Positions 47,888 through 54,866 of a DNA stretch of 54,866 nt are shown in pieces. The stretch lies in IMG/VR virus record IMGVR_UViG_3300043425_000164, positions 1 to 54,866 of that record. The stretch is one strand, 5' to 3'. This DNA comes from a virus. The first letter of the stretch is position 1; each line of letters opens with the position of its first letter. The notes beneath the pieces were generated by a model. That model ran no database searches. It saw nothing but the letters and a program-made list of their open reading frames with translations, and had not been told where the DNA came from. The position numbers were made by a program, and so were the translations under genes.

Positions 47888-48147
47888 ACAAAGGCGGACC
47901 GACAAAAGCAGCTTACGATAAAGCGTATAATGCAAAACCCGATCAGCTAAAGAAAAGAGCAGCACGTAATGCCGCACGTCGTGAACTTATGGCGGATGGC
48001 AAAGTAAGTAAAGGTGACGGAAAAGATGTAGATCACAAGAAGCCACTCAAAAACGGAGGCACAAACGCTAAAAGTAACTTAAAAGTTACTAGCCAAACTG
48101 CGAACCGTGGATGGAGAAAAGGCAAAAGTGGCTACTCGGTTGATTAG
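47884..48147 (+). CDS. HNH endonuclease, short
   Basis: An 87-residue, basic HNH protein: Lys/Arg-rich N-terminus, KDVDHKKPLKNGGTNAKSNL (HNH core, His of DH and Asn), and a C-terminal ANRGWRKGK. It should nick or cut DNA; compact phage HNHs may act in packaging or recombination. Its end overlaps the next frame. Confidence 0.85.
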   Translation: MNKGGPTKAAYDKAYNAKPDQLKKRAARNAARRELMADGKVSKGDGKDVDHKKPLKNGGTNAKSNLKVTSQTANRGWRKGKSGYSVD

Positions 48148-48379
48148 AAGAATAAACACAACATACTTAGCAAGAATATTAGGTGTTGATTGTGTAGAAG
48201 AGACGTACTATCCGTGTGAGGATGAAGTGCGGTATGTGTGTCTCACCGAAGGCAACGAAGTATGTAGTATGAGATTTACTGACGATACACCATTAGAAGA
48301 CCGCATAGCGGCGATGTTGGTGTCAATAAGGATAGAACATGGCAACGATAGTGAAGGAAAAGGAGGCTGTACTCCTTAG
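48128..48379 (+). CDS. 83-residue protein before the helicase, unknown
   Basis: I place the start at GTG 48128, with GGAGAAAAGG upstream, rather than the longer frame. Acidic, beta-rich (VEETYYPCEDEVRYVCLTEG; CSMRFTDDTPLEDRI). Overlaps both the HNH gene and the helicase by 20-40 bases. No family recognised. Confidence 0.6.
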   Translation: MATRLIRRINTTYLARILGVDCVEETYYPCEDEVRYVCLTEGNEVCSMRFTDDTPLEDRIAAMLVSIRIEHGNDSEGKGGCTP

Positions 48380-49904
48380 GCTACGCAACCCCGCAAGGGT
48401 TACAACGGTCATCCCGACCGCCAAGAAGATAATGCATAAAGGTGTGGAATTAGTAGCTGTTCCACATCGACCTGATGAAGCTCGCATTCTCAAACAGTTA
48501 GGTTACGAAACACCTGACCCAATGAAGTTGCACTACGAATGGCCAAAAGCAGGGGGTCGATTTCTACCTTTTGCCGCCCAGGTTGAGACCGCTAACTTTG
48601 TAACCATGCACAACAGATGTTTCATACTTAATAGTATGGGCACAGGCAAGACCGTAAGTTCGTTGTGGGCTTATGACTATATGCGTAGCCGTAAACAGGT
48701 AAACAAAGCCCTTATCGTATGCCCACTTAGCACCATGGAACGCACATGGGCTGACGAAGTATTCAAGACATTTCCCCATCTCGATGCTCAGGTATTGTAT
48801 GGGACTCGTGAACGTCGGCGCAAACTGCTAAAAGAAGACTCTCATTTGTACATCATCAATACAGATGGACTAAAAACTATTGAAGACGACTTAAAGAATA
48901 GAACTGACATTGACCTACTAATCATTGATGAAGTAGCCATGTTCAGAAACGGTAGCACCAATCGTTGGAAGACCATGAACGCTATTGCAAACAAGCAGTG
49001 TTCTCGTCGTATATGGGCTTTGACCGGTATGCCAACACCAAATGCACCTACCGACTCATGGGCACAATGCAAACTTGTCAATCCAAATAATACGGTTGTC
49101 CCTAGTTACTTTACCAAGGCTAGGGATGCGCTCATGCGGCAAGTCAGTCCATTCAAGTGGGTTCCACGAGACAACGCTAATGATGTAGTCAAAGAGTGGA
49201 TGCAACCCGCCATTCGATTTAGCCTAGACGATTGCACAGATTTGCCCGAGCAGATTCATATGTCCCGACAAGTTGAGATGTCAGACGAGCAGAAAAAAGC
49301 CTACAAAGAAATGTTCGGTAAGCTAAAGACTGAGTTTGAAGGCGGTGAGATCTTAGCGGTCAACGAAGCAGTTAAAGCCAACAAGCTTGTACAGATTGCC
49401 TGCGGTGTGGCTTATGGGTCAGGTGGCGAACCAATTATTCTGCCTTCGGCTCAACGACTAGACGTACTGCAGGAAGTCATAGAAGAATCTGAGGGCAAAG
49501 TTATTGTGTTTGTCCCGCTAACCGCTGTGCTTGAGCATGTGGCTGAGCATCTGAGTAAAACCTGGGAAGTTGCAATTGTCCATGGAGAAACATCGAAGTC
49601 AGACCGAGACGAGATATTTAGGGCATTTCAGCACTCCCCAAATCCACATGTGTTGGTGGCTAATCCAGGAACTATGAGCCACGGGTTAACCCTAACCCAA
49701 GCTACAACCATAGTCTGGTACGCACCAGTCCATTCGAACGACACTTATGAGCAGGCTTGTGCAAGGGTTCGCAGACCTGGTCAAACAAGAACAACAGTGA
49801 TTGTGCATATCTCTGGTTCTGAAATCGAGCGTAGGATTTACGAGCGGTTGAAGACGAAACAAAAAATGCAAGGTTTGCTCTTAGACATGATGAAGGAACT
49901 ATAG
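48339..49904 (+). CDS. SNF2-type DNA helicase/translocase
   Basis: A 521-residue superfamily 2 helicase. Walker A SMGTGKT (99-105), motif II DEVA (197-200), motif III-like TGMPTPN, and C-terminal NPGTMSHGLTLTQ, then ARVRRPGQTRT (motifs V and VI). The SNF2-like second half resembles phage DNA remodelling or recombination helicases. It uses ATP to move on DNA, probably in replication or repair. A short hairpin follows its stop. Confidence 0.95.
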   Translation: MATIVKEKEAVLLRLRNPARVTTVIPTAKKIMHKGVELVAVPHRPDEARILKQLGYETPDPMKLHYEWPKAGGRFLPFAAQVETANFVTMHNRCFILNSMGTGKTVSSLWAYDYMRSRKQVNKALIVCPLSTMERTWADEVFKTFPHLDAQVLYGTRERRRKLLKEDSHLYIINTDGLKTIEDDLKNRTDIDLLIIDEVAMFRNGSTNRWKTMNAIANKQCSRRIWALTGMPTPNAPTDSWAQCKLVNPNNTVVPSYFTKARDALMRQVSPFKWVPRDNANDVVKEWMQPAIRFSLDDCTDLPEQIHMSRQVEMSDEQKKAYKEMFGKLKTEFEGGEILAVNEAVKANKLVQIACGVAYGSGGEPIILPSAQRLDVLQEVIEESEGKVIVFVPLTAVLEHVAEHLSKTWEVAIVHGETSKSDRDEIFRAFQHSPNPHVLVANPGTMSHGLTLTQATTIVWYAPVHSNDTYEQACARVRRPGQTRTTVIVHISGSEIERRIYERLKTKQKMQGLLLDMMKEL

Positions 49905-49917
49905 GGAAAACCCCTAT
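49901..49917 (+). terminator. Hairpin after the helicase gene
   Basis: ATAGGG-AAAAC-CCCTAT, starting at the stop codon. Six pairs with no T-run, so termination would be weak. It may instead stabilise the upstream mRNA end. Confidence 0.45.
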
Positions 49918-49964
49918 GTAACATACACACGTTTGAGAGTATAGTTGTAAACACAGGAGGTAAT

Positions 49965-50345
49965 ATGAAACTTAGTGACTTAGTATCAAAGTACATCGAG
50001 CTTCGAGATAAGAAGTACGAACTCAAGCATCAGTACGAATTTAAAGCAGGAAAAATAGACGAAGTATTAGACAAGATAGAAGCAAAGCTTTTGGAAACAT
50101 TCGATACCGCAGGTATGGACTCATGTAAGACCGAGTTTGGAACTGCATATGCTTCCACAAGAAGTACTGCTAGCGTGGCTGATCCCGAGGCTTTTATGAA
50201 GCACGTGATTGAAAACGAAGAGTGGTCGTTGCTTGAAAAGCGCGTAGCTAAAGGCGCAGTAGAGCAATATAAAGAAGCAAATGGCGATATTCCCCCCGGT
50301 ATAAATTATCGTGAGGAACGTGTTGTCAATATTCGCAGATCGTAG
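49965..50345 (+). CDS. Conserved protein next to SSB, unknown
   Basis: A 126-residue protein with a charged coiled-coil-like N-terminal half (YIELRDKKYELKHQYEFKAG then DKIEAKLLETF) and MDSCKTEFGTAYASTRSTAS, ending PPGINYREERVVNIRRS. I recall this family next to phage single-strand binding proteins, without known biochemistry. CACAGGAGG precedes the ATG. It could be an SSB partner. Confidence 0.75.
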   Translation: MKLSDLVSKYIELRDKKYELKHQYEFKAGKIDEVLDKIEAKLLETFDTAGMDSCKTEFGTAYASTRSTASVADPEAFMKHVIENEEWSLLEKRVAKGAVEQYKEANGDIPPGINYREERVVNIRRS

Positions 50346-50377
50346 TAACCTAGTAACCCAACAGGAGAGTATTAAAA

Positions 50378-51286
50378 ATGACTAATATAGTCCCATTTGA
50401 GTCGGGTAATTTACCCGCTTACATTAAAGCATCAAACGTTTCTGAATTAAATCAAGACCTTACATCACATGCAAGTAGTGGCTTCCCCATTATGAGCATC
50501 AAAGGTAAATTATTTACCGTGGTTCGTGGCGATGATCGCAAGGTATTACCAAATCCAAAAGATCCCGATAGTCCTGCGACTGCCATTGACGTGATTATTG
50601 TTAAAGCAAACAAAGGTACATCAAAAGTATTCTACGCAAGCGGTTATTCCGAAGGCGGCGAAGCTAAGAAGCCTGACTGCTTTTCAAATCATGGTGATAA
50701 ACCTGATCCAAGTTCTAAGTCGCCTCAAGCCAAGTCTTGTGCAGTATGCCCACACAATCAGTGGGGTAGCAAGATCGGCGATAACGGCGGTAAGGGTAAG
50801 GCATGCCAAGATTCAGTCCGTATTGCAATTGCATCTCCGACATTAATTAATGACCCGATGTTATTGCGTGTTCCACCTGCGTCGATTCGTGCACTTGGCG
50901 AACTAGGTCAAGCGTGTGCTAAGCGTGGTGTGTCATACAATATGGTCGTTACAAAAATTGCGTTCGAGTTAGAGTCACCAACACCGAAGCTAACATTCAA
51001 ACCAGTTGGTCTTCTATCGGAAGAAGCGTTTGAGCAAGTTGCTCAGGTTGCAAACAGCGATGTTGTTAAGAACATCTTAGGCCCTGGATTTACCACGGAG
51101 CCTGCCGAACCAGCTGAGAAAGCAATTGCGCAAGCAAAAGAAAGTAGTAAGGAAGCATATCCAGCAATTAAACCAAAAGCAGAGCAAGCGGCTCCAGTAG
51201 AGGAGAAACCTGCAAAAGCAAAGGCTAAAGTTGCTGAGGTTGATATTAGTGGTCTAAACTTAGACGACTTAAATTTCGACGATTAA
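50378..51286 (+). CDS. Single-stranded DNA-binding protein candidate
   Basis: A 302-residue protein. The C-terminal tail (SGLNLDDLNFDD) is acidic with an end typical of phage and bacterial SSBs that recruit replication proteins. The central region has Cys at KPDC, SCAVCP and KAC, a possible zinc site, and beta-rich stretches fit an OB-like core. It sits between the helicase and primase-helicase. Assignment is by context and tail, not by a recognised fold. Confidence 0.75.
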   Translation: MTNIVPFESGNLPAYIKASNVSELNQDLTSHASSGFPIMSIKGKLFTVVRGDDRKVLPNPKDPDSPATAIDVIIVKANKGTSKVFYASGYSEGGEAKKPDCFSNHGDKPDPSSKSPQAKSCAVCPHNQWGSKIGDNGGKGKACQDSVRIAIASPTLINDPMLLRVPPASIRALGELGQACAKRGVSYNMVVTKIAFELESPTPKLTFKPVGLLSEEAFEQVAQVANSDVVKNILGPGFTTEPAEPAEKAIAQAKESSKEAYPAIKPKAEQAAPVEEKPAKAKAKVAEVDISGLNLDDLNFDD

Positions 51287-51298
51287 CATAGCAACCTA

Positions 51299-51397
51299 TA
51301 GCAGATGGGTGGGGCGCAGCAGCCCCTTTTGTCCTCCATCCTTCACGGGATACTAGCCTTAACGTCAAAGGTAATCTGCTGAAGACGTGACATTCGG
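51299..51397 (+). promoter_or_regulatory. Folded leader before the primase operon
   Basis: AGCAGAT (51299-51305) can pair with ATCTGCT (51374-51380), closing a loop that holds GGGGC/GCCCC (51311-51315 with 51322-51326, followed by four T) and CCTT/AAGG (about 51357-51372). A further TTCGG/CCGAA stem follows up to about 51397. It lies in the 140-base gap before the gene at 51427. A terminator-like stem inside a larger fold suggests an attenuator or riboswitch-like control, but no class was matched. Confidence 0.45.
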
Positions 51398-51426
51398 GAG
51401 AGACCGAAACTAACTAGGAGCTATAA

Positions 51427-51681
51427 ATGAATGTACCCATAGAACAAAGAAAAGTAGCTGGCGTAGTTATTGAAGCCAGCCGTATATTGGCAGATAAAGG
51501 ATTTAACAGAGGTGAGATTATCCTAGGATTATCAGAATTAATTGGCAGATTAATTGTTGATTCAGTTGAGAACACAATTCAAGCAGAAGAATTAACAAAA
51601 ATCGTAGGCGGACACATCGCTAAAACAATTGAAATCGGAGTCCAAGCAACCCAAAAGCGTATTGTAACTCCAGGAGGTTAA
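51427..51681 (+). CDS. 84-residue protein before the primase-helicase
   Basis: Helical, mixed charge (VAGVVIEASRILADKGFNRG; IGRLIVDSVENTIQAEELTK). AGGAGC precedes the ATG. The stop directly abuts the ATG of the primase-helicase. Could be an accessory replication factor; not recognised. Confidence 0.7.
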   Translation: MNVPIEQRKVAGVVIEASRILADKGFNRGEIILGLSELIGRLIVDSVENTIQAEELTKIVGGHIAKTIEIGVQATQKRIVTPGG

Positions 51682-54615
51682 ATGAATACCCTTGAGTTTT
51701 TCAAGGCGATATTGCCCGCCGAGGGGGTTTACTTCCTTGCAATATTTAAGCCAAATTCAAAGGCACCTACCCACAAGGCTTACGAAAGTCTTGAGGATAT
51801 GGCTCATGCCGTGGCTGACATTGAGCAGAAGAACCCCACTTGGACTATCTACCATGCTTGCAGTTCCTATAAGCAGGCTAGTGTAGAAGTAGATGGTAAG
51901 AAGAAATATCGTGTAAAAGAAAACTGGGATTCTGCTAAAGCATTTTGGTGCGACATTGATTGCGGTGAAGATAAAGCCGAAGAAGGTAAAGGCTATGCAA
52001 CCAAAAGACTAGCGGCAGAAGCATTAGTTAAGTTTTGTAAAGACACAGGTTTTCCAACCCCGATGTTTATTGACTCGGGTAACGGAGTTCATTGCTATTG
52101 GCCTTTGGCTAAACCTATTCCTGCATCAGCATGGCAGGCTATGGCTAGCGAGATCAAGGCTATCTTTGACGCACATGGACTTTTAGTAGACCCATCAAGA
52201 ACAGCAGACTTTGCATCGATTCTTAGACCAGTCGGTTCTTTCCACAAGAAAGGCGATCCTAAAGAAGTTATATGTAAAAAGACTGTAGCGGATATTAAAC
52301 CGAGTGATTTGCTTGCCAAAATCAAAGAGTTATCTGTAACTCCAAAGAAAGAACCTGTTTATCAGGCGGCGGATAACGACGACTTAATTAGTCATGCCCC
52401 AGTAAACCTACCGTCTAGTGCTATTGAGATTGCAAACAAATGTAATCAAGTTGCGCAGATGCGGGATACAAAAGGCAATGTAGATTATGAGCATTGGAGG
52501 GGTGTAATCGGTATTATCAAGCACTGTACCGAGGGTGCTTATTTGGCTCACGAGTGGAGTTCAGGTCACCCACAATATAGTTACGATGATACACAGACTA
52601 AGTTTGATACTTGGAATACACCACCTACACTATGCAAACGCTTTAGCGAAGTAAACCCAAAGGGCTGTGAAGGCTGTCCACACAGCGGCAAGATTAGCAC
52701 TCCAATGGTTTTAGGACGTGTTGTCGAGCAACAGAAGGATTTAGTTGTTGAAGCCACTGTCGACGGTAAGACGATGGAGTTCCAAATACCTGAGTTCCCT
52801 GAGAACTTTAAGTATGAGAATGGTCAGATGGTTCGCTACATGCAGGATAAAGACGAAATCTGGCATGCCTTTCCGTTTGCACCTAACTTGTTTTACCCAA
52901 TCCACCGTATTAAAAAGGAAGACGGGACATTTAGTCTTGGCATTCGTTTGCACTTACCTGATAACAGAACTCGGGAATTTGCAATTGACACCAAGTTGCT
53001 AGCGTCTTCTCAAAAGCTACTTGACGGTTTGGGTGACTACGAGCTTTTTGCATTAACCACAAAAGACGCATCAAACCATATGACTGCTTATCTACGACAC
53101 TACTTAGAAAAGTTAATGGCTGAAGCTGAAGAGCTAAACACCATGACTTCGTTTGGCTGGCGTGAGGACTTACAGTCTTTCTTAATCGGTGATCGTTTGT
53201 ATCATCGTGACGGAACGATTCGTAAGGTACTTACCGGTGGCTACGCTAAAGACAAGGAATCTTCGTTTCCGCCTCCAAGGGGTACAACCCAGGGTTATGC
53301 CAAGGCATTGAACTTTTTATATAACAGATCGGGTTTAGAGTATCGCCAGTATGCGATTGCTTCGGGCTTCGGTTCTATCCTGACACCATTCGGGGATTCT
53401 TTATATAAAGGTTTGCTGTTTGCCATTACTGGTGCAGGTACATCAAGAGGTAAGACCACTTTATGCCGAGCCGCTTTGTATGCGTTTGGTGATGCGGACA
53501 AGATGACAATTAAGACCGAGAAAGGTGCTACATTAAATGCACGTAATGCTCGGATGGGAACATACAACAATATCCCGTTCTTATTTGACGAGTTGACCCA
53601 CATTGATGCAGAAGAGTTTTCCCAGCTTGCCTATACCGTATCGTTAGGTGAAGAGAAGGATCGCTTGACTGTAACCCGTGGCAATAGCGGAACCCGTATG
53701 GCGGCATCAAGTACATGGGCTATGAGTCCTTACGTTACTGCAAATACTGATCTGCATTCGATTCTTGCAAGCCGAGGCGACAGCCAAGCGGAAGCGGTGC
53801 GTCTAATTCAGATTCGTATCGACCAGTATCAAATGAGCGACCTAAAAGGTAGCGAAGTCACCGCAGCCATGAAACAGATGGAACTGAATATGGGTGCAGC
53901 GGGCGAGGAGTACATTAAATACGTCGTGACTCATATTGAGGAAGTTCTTGAACTCATGGCAAAGTGGGGCAAGCGTATTGAAAAAGACATCCCTGACCTG
54001 AAGTATCGCTTCTATCGTGCTCATGCAGTATGTTCAATGGCTGCGATGGAGATTACTAATCAACTTCATATCACCGAGTTTGATTTAGAAAAGCTCTATA
54101 CATTTGCCGTCGAACTGTTCCACGAGCTAGCCGAGGTTGTTACCGAGAAAAATACCATCAGTCCTGAAGAAGCTCTCAACCGTATGGTCACGGATTTATC
54201 TCCACGGGTTATTACGACTGTGGAATACCGAGATGCGCGTGACGGTCGGGGTCCTGAGGATGTAAGGTACAACAGTAACCATGCACCAGTTGGGCGTTAT
54301 ATTACTGGTAGTGCAAACAGCAAAGACAATCCATTAGCAGGTAAGTTGTTCTTGTGCCGCAAGGATGTACTTGAGTGGTGTGACAAACAGCGTGTTGATT
54401 CTAAGAACATGCTAGCTTATGCGCATCAGGCAGGTTTACTGATTGAGTGGAAAGACAAATTCACTATCGGAAAAGGAACTAAGATAACTACAGGAAACAC
54501 ACGTTGTATAGTTCTTGACTACGATAAGATGCAATCCGTAAGCGCAGAAGCTCCAAAACTTACTGTACACACATTAAAGCCAGTACAGTCTGGTAACACA
54601 GCTGTAAATAATTAG
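51682..54615 (+). CDS. Primase-helicase (AEP primase plus SF3-like/DUF927 ATPase)
   Basis: A 977-residue replication protein. N-terminal PrimPol-type primase: FWCDIDCG (D-x-D, near 88-95), SGNGVHCYWPL (131-141) and ADFASILRPVGSFHKK. The middle carries Cys-rich CEGCPHSG. The C-terminal ATPase has Walker A GAGTSRGKTT (583-592), FLFDELTHID (Walker B) and TANTDLHSIL. This matches a DUF927-like helicase fused to an AEP primase. It should start and unwind DNA for the family A polymerase. Confidence 0.9.
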   Translation: MNTLEFFKAILPAEGVYFLAIFKPNSKAPTHKAYESLEDMAHAVADIEQKNPTWTIYHACSSYKQASVEVDGKKKYRVKENWDSAKAFWCDIDCGEDKAEEGKGYATKRLAAEALVKFCKDTGFPTPMFIDSGNGVHCYWPLAKPIPASAWQAMASEIKAIFDAHGLLVDPSRTADFASILRPVGSFHKKGDPKEVICKKTVADIKPSDLLAKIKELSVTPKKEPVYQAADNDDLISHAPVNLPSSAIEIANKCNQVAQMRDTKGNVDYEHWRGVIGIIKHCTEGAYLAHEWSSGHPQYSYDDTQTKFDTWNTPPTLCKRFSEVNPKGCEGCPHSGKISTPMVLGRVVEQQKDLVVEATVDGKTMEFQIPEFPENFKYENGQMVRYMQDKDEIWHAFPFAPNLFYPIHRIKKEDGTFSLGIRLHLPDNRTREFAIDTKLLASSQKLLDGLGDYELFALTTKDASNHMTAYLRHYLEKLMAEAEELNTMTSFGWREDLQSFLIGDRLYHRDGTIRKVLTGGYAKDKESSFPPPRGTTQGYAKALNFLYNRSGLEYRQYAIASGFGSILTPFGDSLYKGLLFAITGAGTSRGKTTLCRAALYAFGDADKMTIKTEKGATLNARNARMGTYNNIPFLFDELTHIDAEEFSQLAYTVSLGEEKDRLTVTRGNSGTRMAASSTWAMSPYVTANTDLHSILASRGDSQAEAVRLIQIRIDQYQMSDLKGSEVTAAMKQMELNMGAAGEEYIKYVVTHIEEVLELMAKWGKRIEKDIPDLKYRFYRAHAVCSMAAMEITNQLHITEFDLEKLYTFAVELFHELAEVVTEKNTISPEEALNRMVTDLSPRVITTVEYRDARDGRGPEDVRYNSNHAPVGRYITGSANSKDNPLAGKLFLCRKDVLEWCDKQRVDSKNMLAYAHQAGLLIEWKDKFTIGKGTKITTGNTRCIVLDYDKMQSVSAEAPKLTVHTLKPVQSGNTAVNN

Positions 54616-54668
54616 GGTACTATATGGGTGCTGACACTGCCATGTTAGCTCTCCTGTGGTAAAAACTA

Positions 54669-54693
54669 ACCCCCGCTTCGGCGGGGGTCTTTT
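54669..54693. terminator. Bidirectional terminator at the convergent junction
   Basis: ACCCCCGC-TTCG-GCGGGGGT: an 8-pair GC stem (54669-54676 with 54681-54688) with a stable TTCG loop. On the plus strand TCTTTTA follows, and on the minus strand TTAGTTTTT follows, so it can stop both the rightward and the leftward transcript. Confidence 0.85.
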
Positions 54694-54695
54694 AT

Positions 54696-54818
54696 TTAAT
54701 ATTCGATGTATATTCGAAGTATTCCTAGGTCAAACACAACGAATCTTTCGTAATCTTCAGTCTCGACCATTTCAAATCCAAACATTACACCTTTAATTAA
54801 ATATAGATTAATAGACAT
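54696..54818 (-). CDS. 40-residue protein, last gene of the leftward unit
   Basis: ATG 54818, AGGATC upstream, TAA at 54696-54698. Begins MSINLYLIKGVMFGFEMVET and ends DLGILRIYIEY; mixed beta-rich. The left copy at 1-82 is truncated. It lies just before the shared terminator. Function unknown; coding supported by ribosome site and location. Confidence 0.6.
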   Translation of the reverse strand: MSINLYLIKGVMFGFEMVETEDYERFVVFDLGILRIYIEY

Positions 54819-54862
54819 AATTTGATCCTTTATAGGGCTTCTACGGCTTCAAGGGCTACAAT
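54737..54862. repeat. Terminal direct repeat, right copy
   Basis: Identical to 1-126. After 54862 the last four bases differ from the left copy. Together they allow circularisation of the contig. Confidence 0.95.
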
Positions 54863-54866
54863 TATG

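Noticed and set aside
51374-51410. CTGAAGA ... GAAAC resembling a hammerhead ribozyme core
   Set aside because: The required stem II between the two core parts does not form, and no matching stem III was found.
51390-51410. GGGAGAGACC like a glycine riboswitch start
   Set aside because: The rest of the glycine aptamer is missing and the segment lies too close to the start codon.

Overview
The window is an essentially complete genome of a tailed bacteriophage with podovirus-type virion genes. The first 126 bases recur at positions 54737-54862, so the contig closes into a circular map of about 54.74 kb, either a circular assembly or a circularly permuted or terminally redundant molecule. I see no integrase, repressor, tRNA gene, CRISPR array, insertion sequence or phage RNA polymerase. 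This fits a virulent phage that relies on the host RNA polymerase. The host cannot be named from the sequence. The M15 endolysin and three-segment-type holin suggest a Gram-negative bacterium, and the families resemble those of aquatic phages, but that is inference.

Layout. Two opposed transcription units diverge from a gene-free region at about 29.88-30.66 kb and converge on a hairpin terminator at 54669-54693, after crossing the circular junction. The leftward unit (29.9 kb down to 1, then 54.8 to 54.7 kb) carries HNH endonuclease, a basic peptide, a ribbon-helix-helix protein, small and large terminase, portal, scaffold, major capsid, an Ig/PKD decoration candidate, tail adaptors, a fibre cluster with an S74 chaperone, lysis genes, a tail nozzle/DNA-stabilisation protein, a GNAT-like protein, two internal proteins, a 2275-residue virion protein and a set of small, mostly basic proteins. 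Consensus-like sigma-70 promoters lie before several of these blocks.

The rightward unit (30.66-54.6 kb) begins with small early genes, then an AT-rich array of seven 9-bp repeats (possible origin), an HNH-like nuclease and two tandem miniature sigma-70 region-4-like proteins. After a terminator comes a MoxR-type AAA+ ATPase with a HExxH/VWA protein and their neighbours. A long run of tiny, often overlapping genes (membrane, exported and unknown) follows. It ends in a replication block: dATP/dGTP diphosphohydrolase-like protein, metallopeptidase-like protein, family A DNA polymerase with proofreading domain, Cas4/RecB-like exonuclease, VRR-NUC nuclease, HNH nuclease, SNF2-type helicase, SSB candidate and a 977-residue primase-helicase.

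Most unusual parts: a hairpin-rich, ORF-free segment ending in a strong terminator just before the first rightward gene (candidate large non-coding RNA), the 9-bp repeat array, paired sigma-region-4 proteins, the AAA+/VWA module, a short motif (TAACTTACT) placed before four separate genes, and a folded leader before the primase operon.
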